Shown here: positions 29,000-37,870 of the stretch, one piece after another
How the letters are laid out: every line of letters begins with the position of its first letter
How positions within the stretch are numbered: the first letter of the stretch is position 1
NCBI GenBank assembly: GCA_034521575.1
Contig: JAXHMJ010000002.1
Location: 528,706-592,705 of the forward strand
Reading direction: 5' to 3'
DNA length: 64,000 nucleotides
Source: a candidate division KSB1 bacterium
GTDB lineage: Bacteria; Zhuqueibacterota; Zhuqueibacteria; Residuimicrobiales; Krinioviventaceae
Translations under genes and position numbers: made by a program
Notes under the pieces: generated by a model
Seen by the model: the letters and a program-made list of their open reading frames with translations, nothing else
Databases searched by the model: none
What the model was told of the DNA's origin: nothing

Positions 29000-29012
29000 A
29001 CCGGCATCCGGT
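29000..29012. promoter_or_regulatory. Palindrome ACCGGCATCCGGT upstream of receptor 1
   Basis: The two five-base arms ACCGG and CCGGT are separated by three bases. The site is in the 240-base gap before the receptor gene. It shares the AACCG half-site with the palindromes in the divergent region at 30588-30640, so it is a possible operator for the regulator encoded at 30698. This is inference from sequence similarity only. Confidence 0.3.
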
Positions 29013-29039
29013 CAATGTAATTAATCCTGCTTGTTGTTT

Positions 29040-30437
29040 TTACTTTATGAGCAGCATCTTCTTTTCAGCCACCTGTGAACCAGCGGAAATCCGGTAAACA
29101 TAAATCCCGGAGGGCAAATCAGAAGCATTAAACTGAATCGAATGGCTGCCCGCATTCAATGACTCATCAACAAGTGTAGAGACAATCTGACCCAAAGTAT
29201 TGTGTACCGTTAATGTGGTCCATCCGCTCTCGGACAGGTTGAACTCGATGGTTGTTGCGGGATTGAACGGGTTCGGATAATTCTGTTTCAGGGTAAAGCC
29301 GTTTGGTGTTGATACCGGTTCGGATGCAACAGCCGTTGCTGTCGGGTCCCAGCGTACATCACCCAGGGCTGTGCCGTCATCCGCTTCACCCAAAGCCGGT
29401 GAATCTTCCGCGAGCGTGAAGTCAGCGTCCGGCCCTGGATCCAATGCCAACGGCGCGTTGGCGAATTTCGGGTCCACATCCCACCAGTTGTTTTTGGCGT
29501 CTGTGCTGTCCGCAATATTAATGGCATCCGTCATGTAAAACAGATTGTACTCGACCATCGTGTTTTCATTATCACGGATTTGAATCGGATCTTTTACATT
29601 GTCGCCGCCTGGTTCTGCGCCCAAATCGCCGACGATTTTGGCGAAAATATTATTCTTGATCGTGATGCTGTTGGGGTCTTCAACAGAATAGCGTAATTGC
29701 ATGGCTCTGTCACCCAGCGCATAAAAAGTATTGTGCAGAATATGAATCTCGGGATTGCTGCCGTTGCCCCGATCCTCCGCACGAATCGATTTGCGGTCGC
29801 TTTGCCAGAATGTATTGTTTTCAACCCAGAGAAAATTGAGAATGGCATTTTTCGTGGTCATTGCTTTGGGCGCTTTGTAAAAGAGAGAATTGGTGACGAT
29901 GCAGGAATCAATTCCGACAAAAGCACTGGCGTGATCACCGCTTTCACCATGTACAACACGACCCCACGGCCAGAACAAATGATGAATAAAACAGTCATCA
30001 ATGGTGAATTTATCAATCATCTGAAGCGTGGTCTCCCAACTGATGTTAAACAATGCAGCAAGCGCTTTATATTGACTGGTATCGGCCATGCCGCAGTCAA
30101 ATTCCAGACCCTGAACGGTGAAATCGCAATCGGACAATTCAAATCCAAAAGTTTCTGCCGCAATGTTACCTCCGCTTGGGAAGGCGGGAAATGAAATCAC
30201 CGGACGCGTGCTGTATCCGTCTTCCGCCTTGATGGTCAATTCGATGCCGTCGACAGCAATCGGCAGAACCGTCTGATCGGTTTCACGGTACTCGCCGCCG
30301 TCCTGCAGCACCAATACATCGCCGTTATTCGCAGCTGCTATAGCGGCGCTCAGTGTCGCGTCACCCGGTTCGACCTGAACCTCTGCGGAAAACAAAGCAA
30401 ATGGAACCAGCAACAGAACAAAAAACCAATTTCTCAT
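29040..30437 (-). CDS. Right-handed beta-helix (polysaccharide lyase-like) protein with T9SS sorting tail
   Basis: The 465-residue protein has a signal peptide (about 1-18). A parallel beta-helix follows, starting VEPGDATLSAAIAAANNGDV as in chondroitinase-B-like (PL6-type) and related proteins, with repeats such as FLWVENNTFWQSDRKSIRAE, HILHNTFYALGDRAMQL and SITIKNNIFAKIVGD. The tail begins KQNYPNPFNPATTIEFNLS and ends EKKMLLIK, a standard type A T9SS C-terminal domain, so the protein is predicted to be secreted to or held on the cell surface. It is the only enzyme-like protein in the window with this tail. The start is preceded by AGGAGG. It is divergent from the regulator gene and lies first in the left block, before receptor 1. 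Confidence 0.8.
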   Translation of the reverse strand: MRNWFFVLLLVPFALFSAEVQVEPGDATLSAAIAAANNGDVLVLQDGGEYRETDQTVLPIAVDGIELTIKAEDGYSTRPVISFPAFPSGGNIAAETFGFELSDCDFTVQGLEFDCGMADTSQYKALAALFNISWETTLQMIDKFTIDDCFIHHLFWPWGRVVHGESGDHASAFVGIDSCIVTNSLFYKAPKAMTTKNAILNFLWVENNTFWQSDRKSIRAEDRGNGSNPEIHILHNTFYALGDRAMQLRYSVEDPNSITIKNNIFAKIVGDLGAEPGGDNVKDPIQIRDNENTMVEYNLFYMTDAINIADSTDAKNNWWDVDPKFANAPLALDPGPDADFTLAEDSPALGEADDGTALGDVRWDPTATAVASEPVSTPNGFTLKQNYPNPFNPATTIEFNLSESGWTTLTVHNTLGQIVSTLVDESLNAGSHSIQFNASDLPSGIYVYRISAGSQVAEKKMLLIK

Positions 30438-30587
30438 GTGAACCTCCTGTTGAAATGATTATAATTTAGAATTAAAGGTCAAACCCTTGTCAAGAACTGC
30501 ACCTCCTGTGAAAGATTTACGGGTAATTTGAACTGCCCTATAATTAATGGATTTAAATGCTGAAACCAAGTAATAAACTGTTAAATC

Positions 30588-30604
30588 AACCGTTTAAAAC
30601 GGTT
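30588..30604. promoter_or_regulatory. Perfect 8-1-8 palindrome in the divergent promoter region
   Basis: AACCGTTT, one A, then AAACGGTT form a perfect inverted repeat. It lies in the 260-base gap between the beta-helix gene (minus) and the regulator gene (plus), where promoters for both directions must be. The size and symmetry fit an operator for a dimeric winged-helix regulator. The rest of this gap is AT-rich and holds no gene. Confidence 0.45.
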
Positions 30605-30632
30605 AAAAAGTGATTTTGAACACCTGTTTTTA

Positions 30633-30640
30633 AACCGGTT
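30633..30640. promoter_or_regulatory. Second AACCGGTT palindrome in the divergent region
   Basis: This eight-base perfect palindrome is 28 bases from the longer palindrome at 30588-30604 and shares its AACCG half-site. About 58 bases separate it from the regulator start. It may be a second operator half; alone it would be too short to be significant. Confidence 0.3.
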
Positions 30641-30697
30641 CATTTTTTATCTTGCGTATCCAAGTCGTTACCATTATATTTTAAGGACAAGTTAAGC

Positions 30698-31957
30698 TTG
30701 GAAATATGGACTATGCTCGATAAAAACGCCAAACAAGATATTTTAAAAAAAATCCTGTCCAGCGCCGATTTTGAACATTCTGAGAAACATCAGAAACTGT
30801 TAACATATCTGTTTAATGCGTCTATCAAAGGCGAAATCCCTCACGAGCACTCTATTGCTTTTGATGTGTTTAACAAAGACGGGAAATTCAATACAAATGA
30901 AGACACCACCGTCCGCGTTAATGTCTATCACCTGCGCAAAAAACTGGCAAAGTATTATCAAAATGAAGGAAAACATGACAAGATTCGGGTTAAAATACCT
31001 ACCGGACATTATTCGCTAAAATTCATCCGTTATGCAAAAACCAGACGATTTTCCAAAACACATGTGCTTCAAATCATTGCCGGGCTGGCCGTTCTGATTA
31101 TCATACTCCTGGCCGTCTCCAGCCTTTATTTGTACAATCAAAACCGAATATTAATCAATCAGGTCAAGCCGTTTCCGCAAAAACTGGATCACTATCCCAT
31201 ATGGTCCAATTTTCTAGACTCTTCCTTTCCAACTTTGATTGCTTTGGCAGAAATCTTTCATTTCAAAAAATATGATCCTGTACTGGACACCTGGGTACTC
31301 AGCCGTTTGGGATCTGTTGAAAATGAGACTGATTTGCAGCAACTTGAGGAGCAGTATCCATCGCTTCAGTTCGACTTGTGTCCAGCCGGTGCACCTGGCC
31401 GTTTTACGATGAACAGTATCGGCCCGCTGGTTTACGTTCAGCCCTTGTTCACACAGTCCGGTAAAAATTTCAGATTACAGCGTTCCCAGGCCATCACACC
31501 GGGAGACCTCAAGAAAAACAATATCATTTATCTGGGATACTATCAATCTTTGGGTGTTTTCAAGGATGTGACCCAAAAGTTGAGTTTTTATTTTGATATG
31601 GATCAAAAACTGGCAATCGCCAAAATGGGCAGCGGAGATTCAACGTTGATTTTCAAACACGCCGGCTCGTTCAAAGAACATCACAATGATTACAGTATTG
31701 TCTATCATCTGCCGGGGCCGAATGCCAACAGTGTGCTCATTATCTCGAGTTTCACATCCACCGGAACCATGGGCGTGGCCAAATATCTCACCAATCCCGC
31801 CCAGTTACTGGAATTGAAAACCATGTTTATCGAAAAGTACAATCATATGCCCGATTATTTCGAACTTGTTTTTCAGGTGAGCGGCTATTATCGAACCGAT
31901 TTTAATGCGCAAATCAAAGCCTACCGCCGAATTGATCCGGATATTGATTTGTGGTAG
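30698..31957 (+). CDS. Membrane-spanning putative transcriptional regulator (cytoplasmic winged-helix-like, periplasmic sensor)
   Basis: This is the only supported plus-strand gene. Residues about 10-110 form a domain known from many Acidobacteria-type regulators; its key part is AFDVFNKDGKFNTNED, VRVNVYHLRKKLAKYYQ and VKIPTGHYSLKF. One membrane helix follows (about 123-146, VLQIIAGLAVLIIILLAVSS). The C-terminal 270 residues would be periplasmic and include NNIIYLGYYQSLGVF, VLIISSFTSTGTMGVAKYL and YFELVFQVSG. That layout is like ToxR/CadC one-component sensors. The coordinates begin at TTG 30698, which has AAGGA upstream; ATG 30713 is the alternative. It stands between the two catabolic blocks, facing away from the left one, so it is the best candidate for their control. 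The function is inferred. Confidence 0.7.
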   Translation: MEIWTMLDKNAKQDILKKILSSADFEHSEKHQKLLTYLFNASIKGEIPHEHSIAFDVFNKDGKFNTNEDTTVRVNVYHLRKKLAKYYQNEGKHDKIRVKIPTGHYSLKFIRYAKTRRFSKTHVLQIIAGLAVLIIILLAVSSLYLYNQNRILINQVKPFPQKLDHYPIWSNFLDSSFPTLIALAEIFHFKKYDPVLDTWVLSRLGSVENETDLQQLEEQYPSLQFDLCPAGAPGRFTMNSIGPLVYVQPLFTQSGKNFRLQRSQAITPGDLKKNNIIYLGYYQSLGVFKDVTQKLSFYFDMDQKLAIAKMGSGDSTLIFKHAGSFKEHHNDYSIVYHLPGPNANSVLIISSFTSTGTMGVAKYLTNPAQLLELKTMFIEKYNHMPDYFELVFQVSGYYRTDFNAQIKAYRRIDPDIDLW

Positions 31958-32083
31958 TACCTCGGTGTACTGCATGGTTTTCTTGAAATAATTATCTTTC
32001 TCCCAAAAAGAGGGGGATTTGAAATGATGTTTTTATATTTGTCATTTCTATAGAGCCACAAATGAGATGAAAAGTCGATAATA

Positions 32084-32485
32084 TCAATAGGTGACTGTCA
32101 AATCTATACTGCCTGCCTTGCCGCTGACATTGTCTTTATATCCCTCGGTCACAATCTCTTTGCCGCCCTTGTCAATAGCGTTAATGTCGAGATGATACAC
32201 TGCTGCCGATGCATTATAGGGAACCGGTTCCCTGGCGGTCCATACGTTTTGATCCAATGATTCGCGGGGCTGCAAGTAAAACGGCTGGGTGTCGTATTCA
32301 TGGCCGCGCACGACCAGGTATACTTTATCCAGATCGGATGGTTTGCCGGTGAACTCGACTGCAACTGTGACGGAATCACCGATCGAAACGGTATCCGGGG
32401 TGGTGGTGGCCTGAACCAGCTCCGGCTGTCCGGCGAATGCAAAAACACTCGTGAACAGTAATAAAGACATGACGATAGATTTCAT
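32084..32485 (-). CDS. Small secreted Ig-like protein of unknown function
   Basis: The 133-residue product has a clear signal peptide (MKSIVMSLLLFTSVFAFAG). The rest is predicted as one beta-sandwich: PDTVSIGDSVTVAVEFTGK, VYLVVRGHEYDTQPFYLQP and ASAAVYHLDINAID resemble surface Ig-like or stalk domains. No catalytic motif is seen. AGAGGA precedes the start. It is the last gene of the right block and converges with the regulator gene. It might be a glycan-binding or adaptor protein, but that is a guess. The 174-base gap to the GH2 gene holds nothing I recognise. Confidence 0.65.
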   Translation of the reverse strand: MKSIVMSLLLFTSVFAFAGQPELVQATTTPDTVSIGDSVTVAVEFTGKPSDLDKVYLVVRGHEYDTQPFYLQPRESLDQNVWTAREPVPYNASAAVYHLDINAIDKGGKEIVTEGYKDNVSGKAGSIDLTVTY

Positions 32486-32659
32486 AGCTGCTTTTCCTCT
32501 TTTCGTTAATTAAAATAATAATAGTTGTGATCAGAATTTATGATTTACGAGTCCAAAACCGTCCATACCGCTAAGAAAGGCTGCAAAAAACGCTTGTCAC
32601 AATCCGATATAAAGAAAGGAAATCATCGTCTCAGCAGTCCTTTGAGAGTTACCTGACAC

Positions 32660-34564
32660 CTATTGATGATAAATAACGTTCGGTGCAGTAAATATGGCCT
32701 CCAGTCTATCACGGTCGAATTTTAATTTACGGTCATAGGTGTAGATACCGTTGACCTCTCCTTCTATATCATAGAGCTGAGTGTAGCAAAAACCGGATAT
32801 ATATGGATTTTCAAGCAGCGCCATTGTCTGCTCCATTAACAGATCAAGGAACAACGTTTTTGTGGGTTTTTTTGACGTTTGAAACCATCGTCCCTGTCTT
32901 TTTCGTTTTTCGACTTCGTTATAGGTTCCTTTACCAAAGCCCCAGTACCGGGGATCAGAAGGGATTTTTGCTTCCTCGTCCCAGAAAATTCCACCGTATT
33001 CAGCGACAATAAAAGGCTGACCTTCGTAAGGAACTGAATATTGATCCCGCGTTTGCACGCCCTCGTACCTGCCGTATTGCAGTGAATGATAATCTTTACG
33101 CAGTGTATCCGGATGCTGCTGATAAGTATGACTGGAATAGATGTCTGTATCCACATGCGCAAAGCCGCTGGCATCGTGAACAGGCCGGGTCAAATCCAAA
33201 AGCCTGGTCAAATCGACCGTGGATTGAACCGCGCGGCGGTGGGCTTCCGGATGCTTTTGGGCTTCTTTGCTTGTTTCATTAAATGGCGTCCAGAACAAAA
33301 TGGAAGGGTGGTTGAAATCCCGCATTACCGCCTCACGCCATTCCCGCTGATGATTCTGGATAGCCTGAGATTGTCCGAAATCCATACCTTTGTCATAGAA
33401 TTCACCTGCAGTCAAATATCCGAGTTTATCGGCCCAGTAATGAAAGCGTTCTTCAAACACTTTTTGATGCAGACGTGCGCCGTTAAATCCAACAGCCAGG
33501 GCCCGTTCGATATCCTGGCGCAGGTCGTTATCGCTTGGCGCTGTCCATATGCCATCCGGATAAAAGCCCTGATCCAGAACAAAACGCAGGAAAAAGGGCT
33601 CATTGTTCAAAAACAGTCTGTTGCCTTCAGTATGAAATTTACGCAGTCCGGCATAGCTTTGCACCTCGTCAATGATTTTGTTTTTTTCGATCAATTTAAA
33701 CGAAATATCATATAAATGGGGATGATCAGGACTCCAGACCTGCGGATTGTCCAGGATCAACGAAAACGGGACACCGCTCTCCGCCCGGCTTGTGGTTTGA
33801 GCGGCCATCTTTCCGTTTTCCGTATGGAGGGTGGTTTCAAGTTCAAGGTTGCGATTATTTTTGTCGAAAATCGGCTGAAACACAAACCGGGATTGGTCCA
33901 AATCCGGGAAAATGAACACCCTGGAAATAAAATTCTGACTTTTGGCCTCCAGCCAAACGGTTTGCCAGATCCCGGTGGTGCGGTTATATTTGCCGCTCCA
34001 TTCTCTATCCGGTTCAGGGAGTTTTGATTGTTTTCCCACAGGCTGTATTCCGGAACGAACATGATCAGTGGCACAGACAACAATTTCGTTTGTGCCCTCT
34101 ATCATGGCATCTGTGATTTCAAATTCAAAGGAAACTGCACCGCCATAATGTCGCCCAACCGGCTTTTGATTGACCCAGGCGCGGCACTCATAATCCACGC
34201 CTCCGAAATGCAGAAATATCCGCTTTTCCTGCCATTCTTCCGGTATAGTTATGGAACGGTGATACCAAACCGCCGGAATTATATCCGTGTACTCGATACC
34301 CGAGAGTCTGCTTTCCGGACAAAACGGCACGGTTATGGTTTTTTGAAAAACGGATGGATGGCGCTGCCATTCTTCTTCAATCCCAACCTCATCAAAATCG
34401 AATGCAAAATTCCATTGACCGTTTAAATTCAGCCATGCACTCCGCTTAAATTGCGGTTTGGGGTGTTCCGGGCGGGGAACGGGAGCATCGGCATTGGCAG
34501 CAAAAATATAAATGAGAATTATGCCAATACTCGTGATCCAACTCTGTCTGTAAAATTTAGTCAT
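32660..34564 (-). CDS. GH2-family glycosidase
   Basis: The protein has 634 residues with a Sec signal peptide (about 1-26). The sugar-binding jelly roll starts AWLNLNGQWNFAFDF and includes WYHRSITIPEEWQEKRIFLH. An Ig-like domain follows, then the TIM barrel. The acid/base glutamate is expected in ILFWTPFNETS and the nucleophile in FIVAEYGGIFWDE; both are present. GH2 covers beta-galactosidases, beta-glucuronidases, beta-mannosidases and others, and the sequence alone does not decide which. The product is shorter than classic LacZ because it lacks the extra C-terminal domain. It lies between a sulfatase and the small secreted protein. Confidence 0.88.
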   Translation of the reverse strand: MTKFYRQSWITSIGIILIYIFAANADAPVPRPEHPKPQFKRSAWLNLNGQWNFAFDFDEVGIEEEWQRHPSVFQKTITVPFCPESRLSGIEYTDIIPAVWYHRSITIPEEWQEKRIFLHFGGVDYECRAWVNQKPVGRHYGGAVSFEFEITDAMIEGTNEIVVCATDHVRSGIQPVGKQSKLPEPDREWSGKYNRTTGIWQTVWLEAKSQNFISRVFIFPDLDQSRFVFQPIFDKNNRNLELETTLHTENGKMAAQTTSRAESGVPFSLILDNPQVWSPDHPHLYDISFKLIEKNKIIDEVQSYAGLRKFHTEGNRLFLNNEPFFLRFVLDQGFYPDGIWTAPSDNDLRQDIERALAVGFNGARLHQKVFEERFHYWADKLGYLTAGEFYDKGMDFGQSQAIQNHQREWREAVMRDFNHPSILFWTPFNETSKEAQKHPEAHRRAVQSTVDLTRLLDLTRPVHDASGFAHVDTDIYSSHTYQQHPDTLRKDYHSLQYGRYEGVQTRDQYSVPYEGQPFIVAEYGGIFWDEEAKIPSDPRYWGFGKGTYNEVEKRKRQGRWFQTSKKPTKTLFLDLLMEQTMALLENPYISGFCYTQLYDIEGEVNGIYTYDRKLKFDRDRLEAIFTAPNVIYHQ

Positions 34565-34646
34565 ACCTGTCTCTTGTTTTTAGTCGTGATTAAAGGTCAT
34601 TTATAAGATTTATTAAAATTGCGTTATACTGTGATCATCCTGTTAA

Positions 34647-36242
34647 TTATTGATACTCTGGATTGTATTCACCTCTTTCCTTGAATCCCGAAAAATTGCG
34701 CATGCGCCCGAACCGGGGATAACTTTCGAAAATATCGCCATTGCCATGCAGGCGCGGGTCGCCCTGTTTGGTCAGGGCTTTGTCCAGCCGTGTTCGCAAA
34801 CCTTGTTTCACGGATTGAAATTCAGGTTCATCTGCCAGATTGACAATACAGGCAGGATCATTGACGATATCATACAGCTCTTCCTCGGGGCGTTTTTCGC
34901 AGGCGAGTTCAAACGAATGCGCCACACCGGGATCATATTGATGCTCAATGATAAAATCTTTACTGGGTGAAGCATCAATATCATTATATCCACTTCCGAT
35001 TGGCTTTAAATCGGGTGTGTTAATATCAAGCTGGACATCTTCCGGCGGTGGATTCCCGGCCGGATGGCGCTCGGGCTTGAAATTATGAATGTACAAATAT
35101 TGATGCGTTCGAATTGAGCGGCAGGGATAGCCCAGATTATCCGGTCGCGCATGAGTGTGTCGTTCCCTGCCGGTCAGTACATGATCGCGCTCCGGATTAA
35201 TCAACCCCTGTTTGTGGGAGGTCAAAATATTCAGCAAAGAAGATCCGGTCATCTCTTTGGGAGCCGTGAGTCCGGCGATTTCCAGAAATGTGGGAGCAAA
35301 ATCAATGAAACTGACCATATCTTTGATCCTGCGTCCGGCCGGAATCTGTCCGGGCCAGCAGATTGCCAGCGGCATACGCGTGCCGTATTCGTACATGTTG
35401 GCTTTGGCGCGCGGAAACGGCATACCGTTGTCACTGGTCACTACGATCAGGGTATTTTCCAGTTCACCGCGGGATTCGAGGAGATCAATCATTTTGCCGA
35501 GATGTTGATCAAACCAGTCGATTTCCACAGCATAATCCAGAATATCGCTTTTGATATAATCATGATCCGGAAAAAACGGCGGTAATTTGACATCTTTCAG
35601 CTTTTTACCGGTTTCCAGTCCTGAGCCCGGTTCATATTCACGATGCGGTTCTTTGCATCCGAACCAGAAAAAGAAGGGAGAGTTTTGTGGCTTTTCTGAT
35701 AAATATTCTTTAAAATTTTTTGCATAATCAAAGTCCTTGATGCCGCTAAACGGCGGCTCCAGGCGGTGTTCATTATATTCCGGTCCGACCGGATTGCGTG
35801 ACCATCCGGCATCCTCCCAGTTGCCCGGGGCCCAGGGTTTGCCGGTGTAGCCGATAAAATATCCGTCCTCTTCCAGGAGATTTGTGAATACCGTGAATTT
35901 TCTGGGAAAGTAACTGCCGTGTGTGCCGGCTTCCTCAAGCTGCCAGATATTGCGTCCGGTTAAAATGGCGGCGCGGGAAGGGCTGCACTGCGGAGCGGCG
36001 CAAAATGCGTTTTCAAACAGGGTGCCCTGCCGGGCCACGCGGTCAAAGTTGGGCGTATTGACAATCCGGCTGCCGTTTGCGCCGGTATGCGCCCACGATT
36101 GATCGTCGGATATGGCAAACAGAATATTGGGACGTTTTAATGGTTTTGCATTGCTTTTACCGAGCAGCGACAGGACGCCGGACACGCCCAGAGTGAGTCC
36201 CGTCAAATGTTTCATAAAACATCGTCGATTTTGATGTTGCAT
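34647..36242 (-). CDS. S1-family sulfatase (sulfamidase/N-sulfoglucosamine sulfohydrolase-like)
   Basis: The protein has 531 residues. The start with GGAGGA upstream gives a Tat-like signal (NRRCFMKHLTG). The signature APQCSPSRAAILTGRN is intact with Cys86, and the metal site IVVTSDNGMPFPRAKANMYE is present. FAISDDQSW and GYFIGYTGKPWAPGNW are typical of the heparan N-sulfatase-like branch of S1. The C-terminal part (EELYDIVNDPACIVNLADE) is standard for the fold. It lies immediately upstream of the GH2 gene and downstream of a PhoD-like gene. The precise sulfate ester or sulfamate is not decided by the sequence. Confidence 0.92.
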   Translation of the reverse strand: MQHQNRRCFMKHLTGLTLGVSGVLSLLGKSNAKPLKRPNILFAISDDQSWAHTGANGSRIVNTPNFDRVARQGTLFENAFCAAPQCSPSRAAILTGRNIWQLEEAGTHGSYFPRKFTVFTNLLEEDGYFIGYTGKPWAPGNWEDAGWSRNPVGPEYNEHRLEPPFSGIKDFDYAKNFKEYLSEKPQNSPFFFWFGCKEPHREYEPGSGLETGKKLKDVKLPPFFPDHDYIKSDILDYAVEIDWFDQHLGKMIDLLESRGELENTLIVVTSDNGMPFPRAKANMYEYGTRMPLAICWPGQIPAGRRIKDMVSFIDFAPTFLEIAGLTAPKEMTGSSLLNILTSHKQGLINPERDHVLTGRERHTHARPDNLGYPCRSIRTHQYLYIHNFKPERHPAGNPPPEDVQLDINTPDLKPIGSGYNDIDASPSKDFIIEHQYDPGVAHSFELACEKRPEEELYDIVNDPACIVNLADEPEFQSVKQGLRTRLDKALTKQGDPRLHGNGDIFESYPRFGRMRNFSGFKERGEYNPEYQ

Positions 36243-36268
36243 TTTTTTCCTCCGGAGATGGTATCCTT

Positions 36269-37858
36269 TTATTTTTGAAAAGAAAGTTGACTCTTTTTAA
36301 CGGTGATTTTATGCACGAGCTCATTGTCAATGCTGTATACGCTATAAGCGACGACGGGATCGTCTTTTGTGGTGTCAAAATTCAACCGGCCGAAAGAGGA
36401 TTTGTCATTATATCCGAACAGTGAAGCCGGTAACACATCATGGGTATGGATATTGCTGATTTTCGAGCTTTCAAATTCATAAAAATCATATCCATCCGGC
36501 CGTTCAATTTTCCAGGCATCGGAACGGTGCCGGTCCGCTGACAACAGAATAACTCCATCGATTTTCTGATTTTCGATGAACGAATAAATGTCTTCCCGTT
36601 CCTGCGGAAATCCATCCCAGGTGTCCACTTTGCCCGGTTTGGCGCCTTGGGCCCAGGGAACCGGGGAACAAATAACTTTAAATGTGGCCTTGGAGGATGC
36701 AAGCTGCTGAAACAGCCATTGTTTCTGTGCTTCACCCAGCATGGACGGGGGAGAGGGATGCTCGACTTTGGGGTTCATGCGATAGTACCGACCGTCCAGC
36801 ATGATAAAATCAACATCACCGATTGAAAAATCAAACCAGCAGCCCGGCTGTGGTTTACCGCCGCCGTAATACGGATTGATCCAGTTGTTTTTAAAGGTAT
36901 TCCAGACCGGTCGTTTCCAGGATGGTGTATCGATTTCCGGCCCGCCGAATCCGTCATTATCAGTGAAATCATGATCGTCCCAGATAGCAAAAATGCTTGA
37001 CGAACTGACAAAGGAGCGATATTCCGGCCGCGATTGCCGGCGGTAATAGCAGTACTGCTGTACTTGCGGTATTTTCGGGTGATCGATATAAACATTATCG
37101 CCCAGGAGCAGAAATGCGATGAGATCTTTTGATGCTATGGTGTTCCACATACGTTCATAAGGCGGTGTATAACCGGCGCCGCCTCCGAATCCGATGCTGA
37201 ATTGTGCCGGATATCCCTCGGCCGGAAATGTACGAAACGTATAGCGCTCCTCACGCAAATGGCCGCCAATGGAAAGTTGATAATGATAGGTTTGATCCGG
37301 CAAAAGGGTGTTGACTGACAGAATTGCCGTATAATCATGATCAGGGTTTGTTTTAACCACCGGTGAATGAATGACGTTACCCTGATGATCCGATACAGTT
37401 ACTTGAACCGGTACCTGCCTAAATGTTCTCACCCAGAATGAAGCACTGCGGTCCGTGACGTTTCCCAGCATGGGACCGTGAACGAGTTCAATATCACGCT
37501 CTTTGATCATACGTTTAAAATCCGGATGCTTGTGCAGGCTTTTAAAAAGGTCACGCGGACCGGCTAAAAAGCGTCCAAAGGGCAGTCCATGGTTGAGGGC
37601 CTGCTGCACATAAAACACGGCCGAATCCGGTTTGTTCATCACCGAATAGCACAGGGCCAGTCCGTACATGGATTCCAGATCACCGGCATGTGTTTGAAGA
37701 TAACTTTGGAAATAATCCTGGGCGCTGGGCGTATCCCCGTTTACAACGTCTGCAATCACATTCCGGTTTTGTTTTTTATATTGCGGGATCTCCAGTTGCG
37801 CATATAAATCAAAAGTGCTTGAAAACAAAATAATGAATAACAGGTATAGTCTAAACAT
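36269..37858 (-). CDS. PhoD-like metallophosphatase with N-terminal repeat-like region
   Basis: The protein has 529 residues with a signal peptide (about 1-20). Residues about 40-125 are helical and TPR-like (DYFQSYLQTHAGDLESMYGL, ALCYSVMNKPDSAVFYVQQ). The PhoD fibronectin-like domain comes next (VHGPMLGNVTDRSASFWVRT), and then the phosphoesterase core with FLLLGDNVYID, FAIWDDHDFTDND and VILLSADRHRSDAW. Compared with the PhoD-like protein at 300-1805 it has the extra N-terminal region and a different core, so the two are not recent duplicates. AGAGGAG precedes the start. It lies between GH92 and a sulfatase, 12 bases from the former. Confidence 0.85.
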   Translation of the reverse strand: MFRLYLLFIILFSSTFDLYAQLEIPQYKKQNRNVIADVVNGDTPSAQDYFQSYLQTHAGDLESMYGLALCYSVMNKPDSAVFYVQQALNHGLPFGRFLAGPRDLFKSLHKHPDFKRMIKERDIELVHGPMLGNVTDRSASFWVRTFRQVPVQVTVSDHQGNVIHSPVVKTNPDHDYTAILSVNTLLPDQTYHYQLSIGGHLREERYTFRTFPAEGYPAQFSIGFGGGAGYTPPYERMWNTIASKDLIAFLLLGDNVYIDHPKIPQVQQYCYYRRQSRPEYRSFVSSSSIFAIWDDHDFTDNDGFGGPEIDTPSWKRPVWNTFKNNWINPYYGGGKPQPGCWFDFSIGDVDFIMLDGRYYRMNPKVEHPSPPSMLGEAQKQWLFQQLASSKATFKVICSPVPWAQGAKPGKVDTWDGFPQEREDIYSFIENQKIDGVILLSADRHRSDAWKIERPDGYDFYEFESSKISNIHTHDVLPASLFGYNDKSSFGRLNFDTTKDDPVVAYSVYSIDNELVHKITVKKSQLSFQK

Positions 37859-37870
37859 ATGCTCCTCTTT

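Noticed and set aside
32083-32667. 11-base inverted repeat (ATCAATAGGTG / CACCTATTGAT) flanking the small secreted gene, resembling a mobile element
   Set aside because: It is too short to be significant in 64 kb, one arm lies over a stop codon, there is no target duplication, and no transposase is present.
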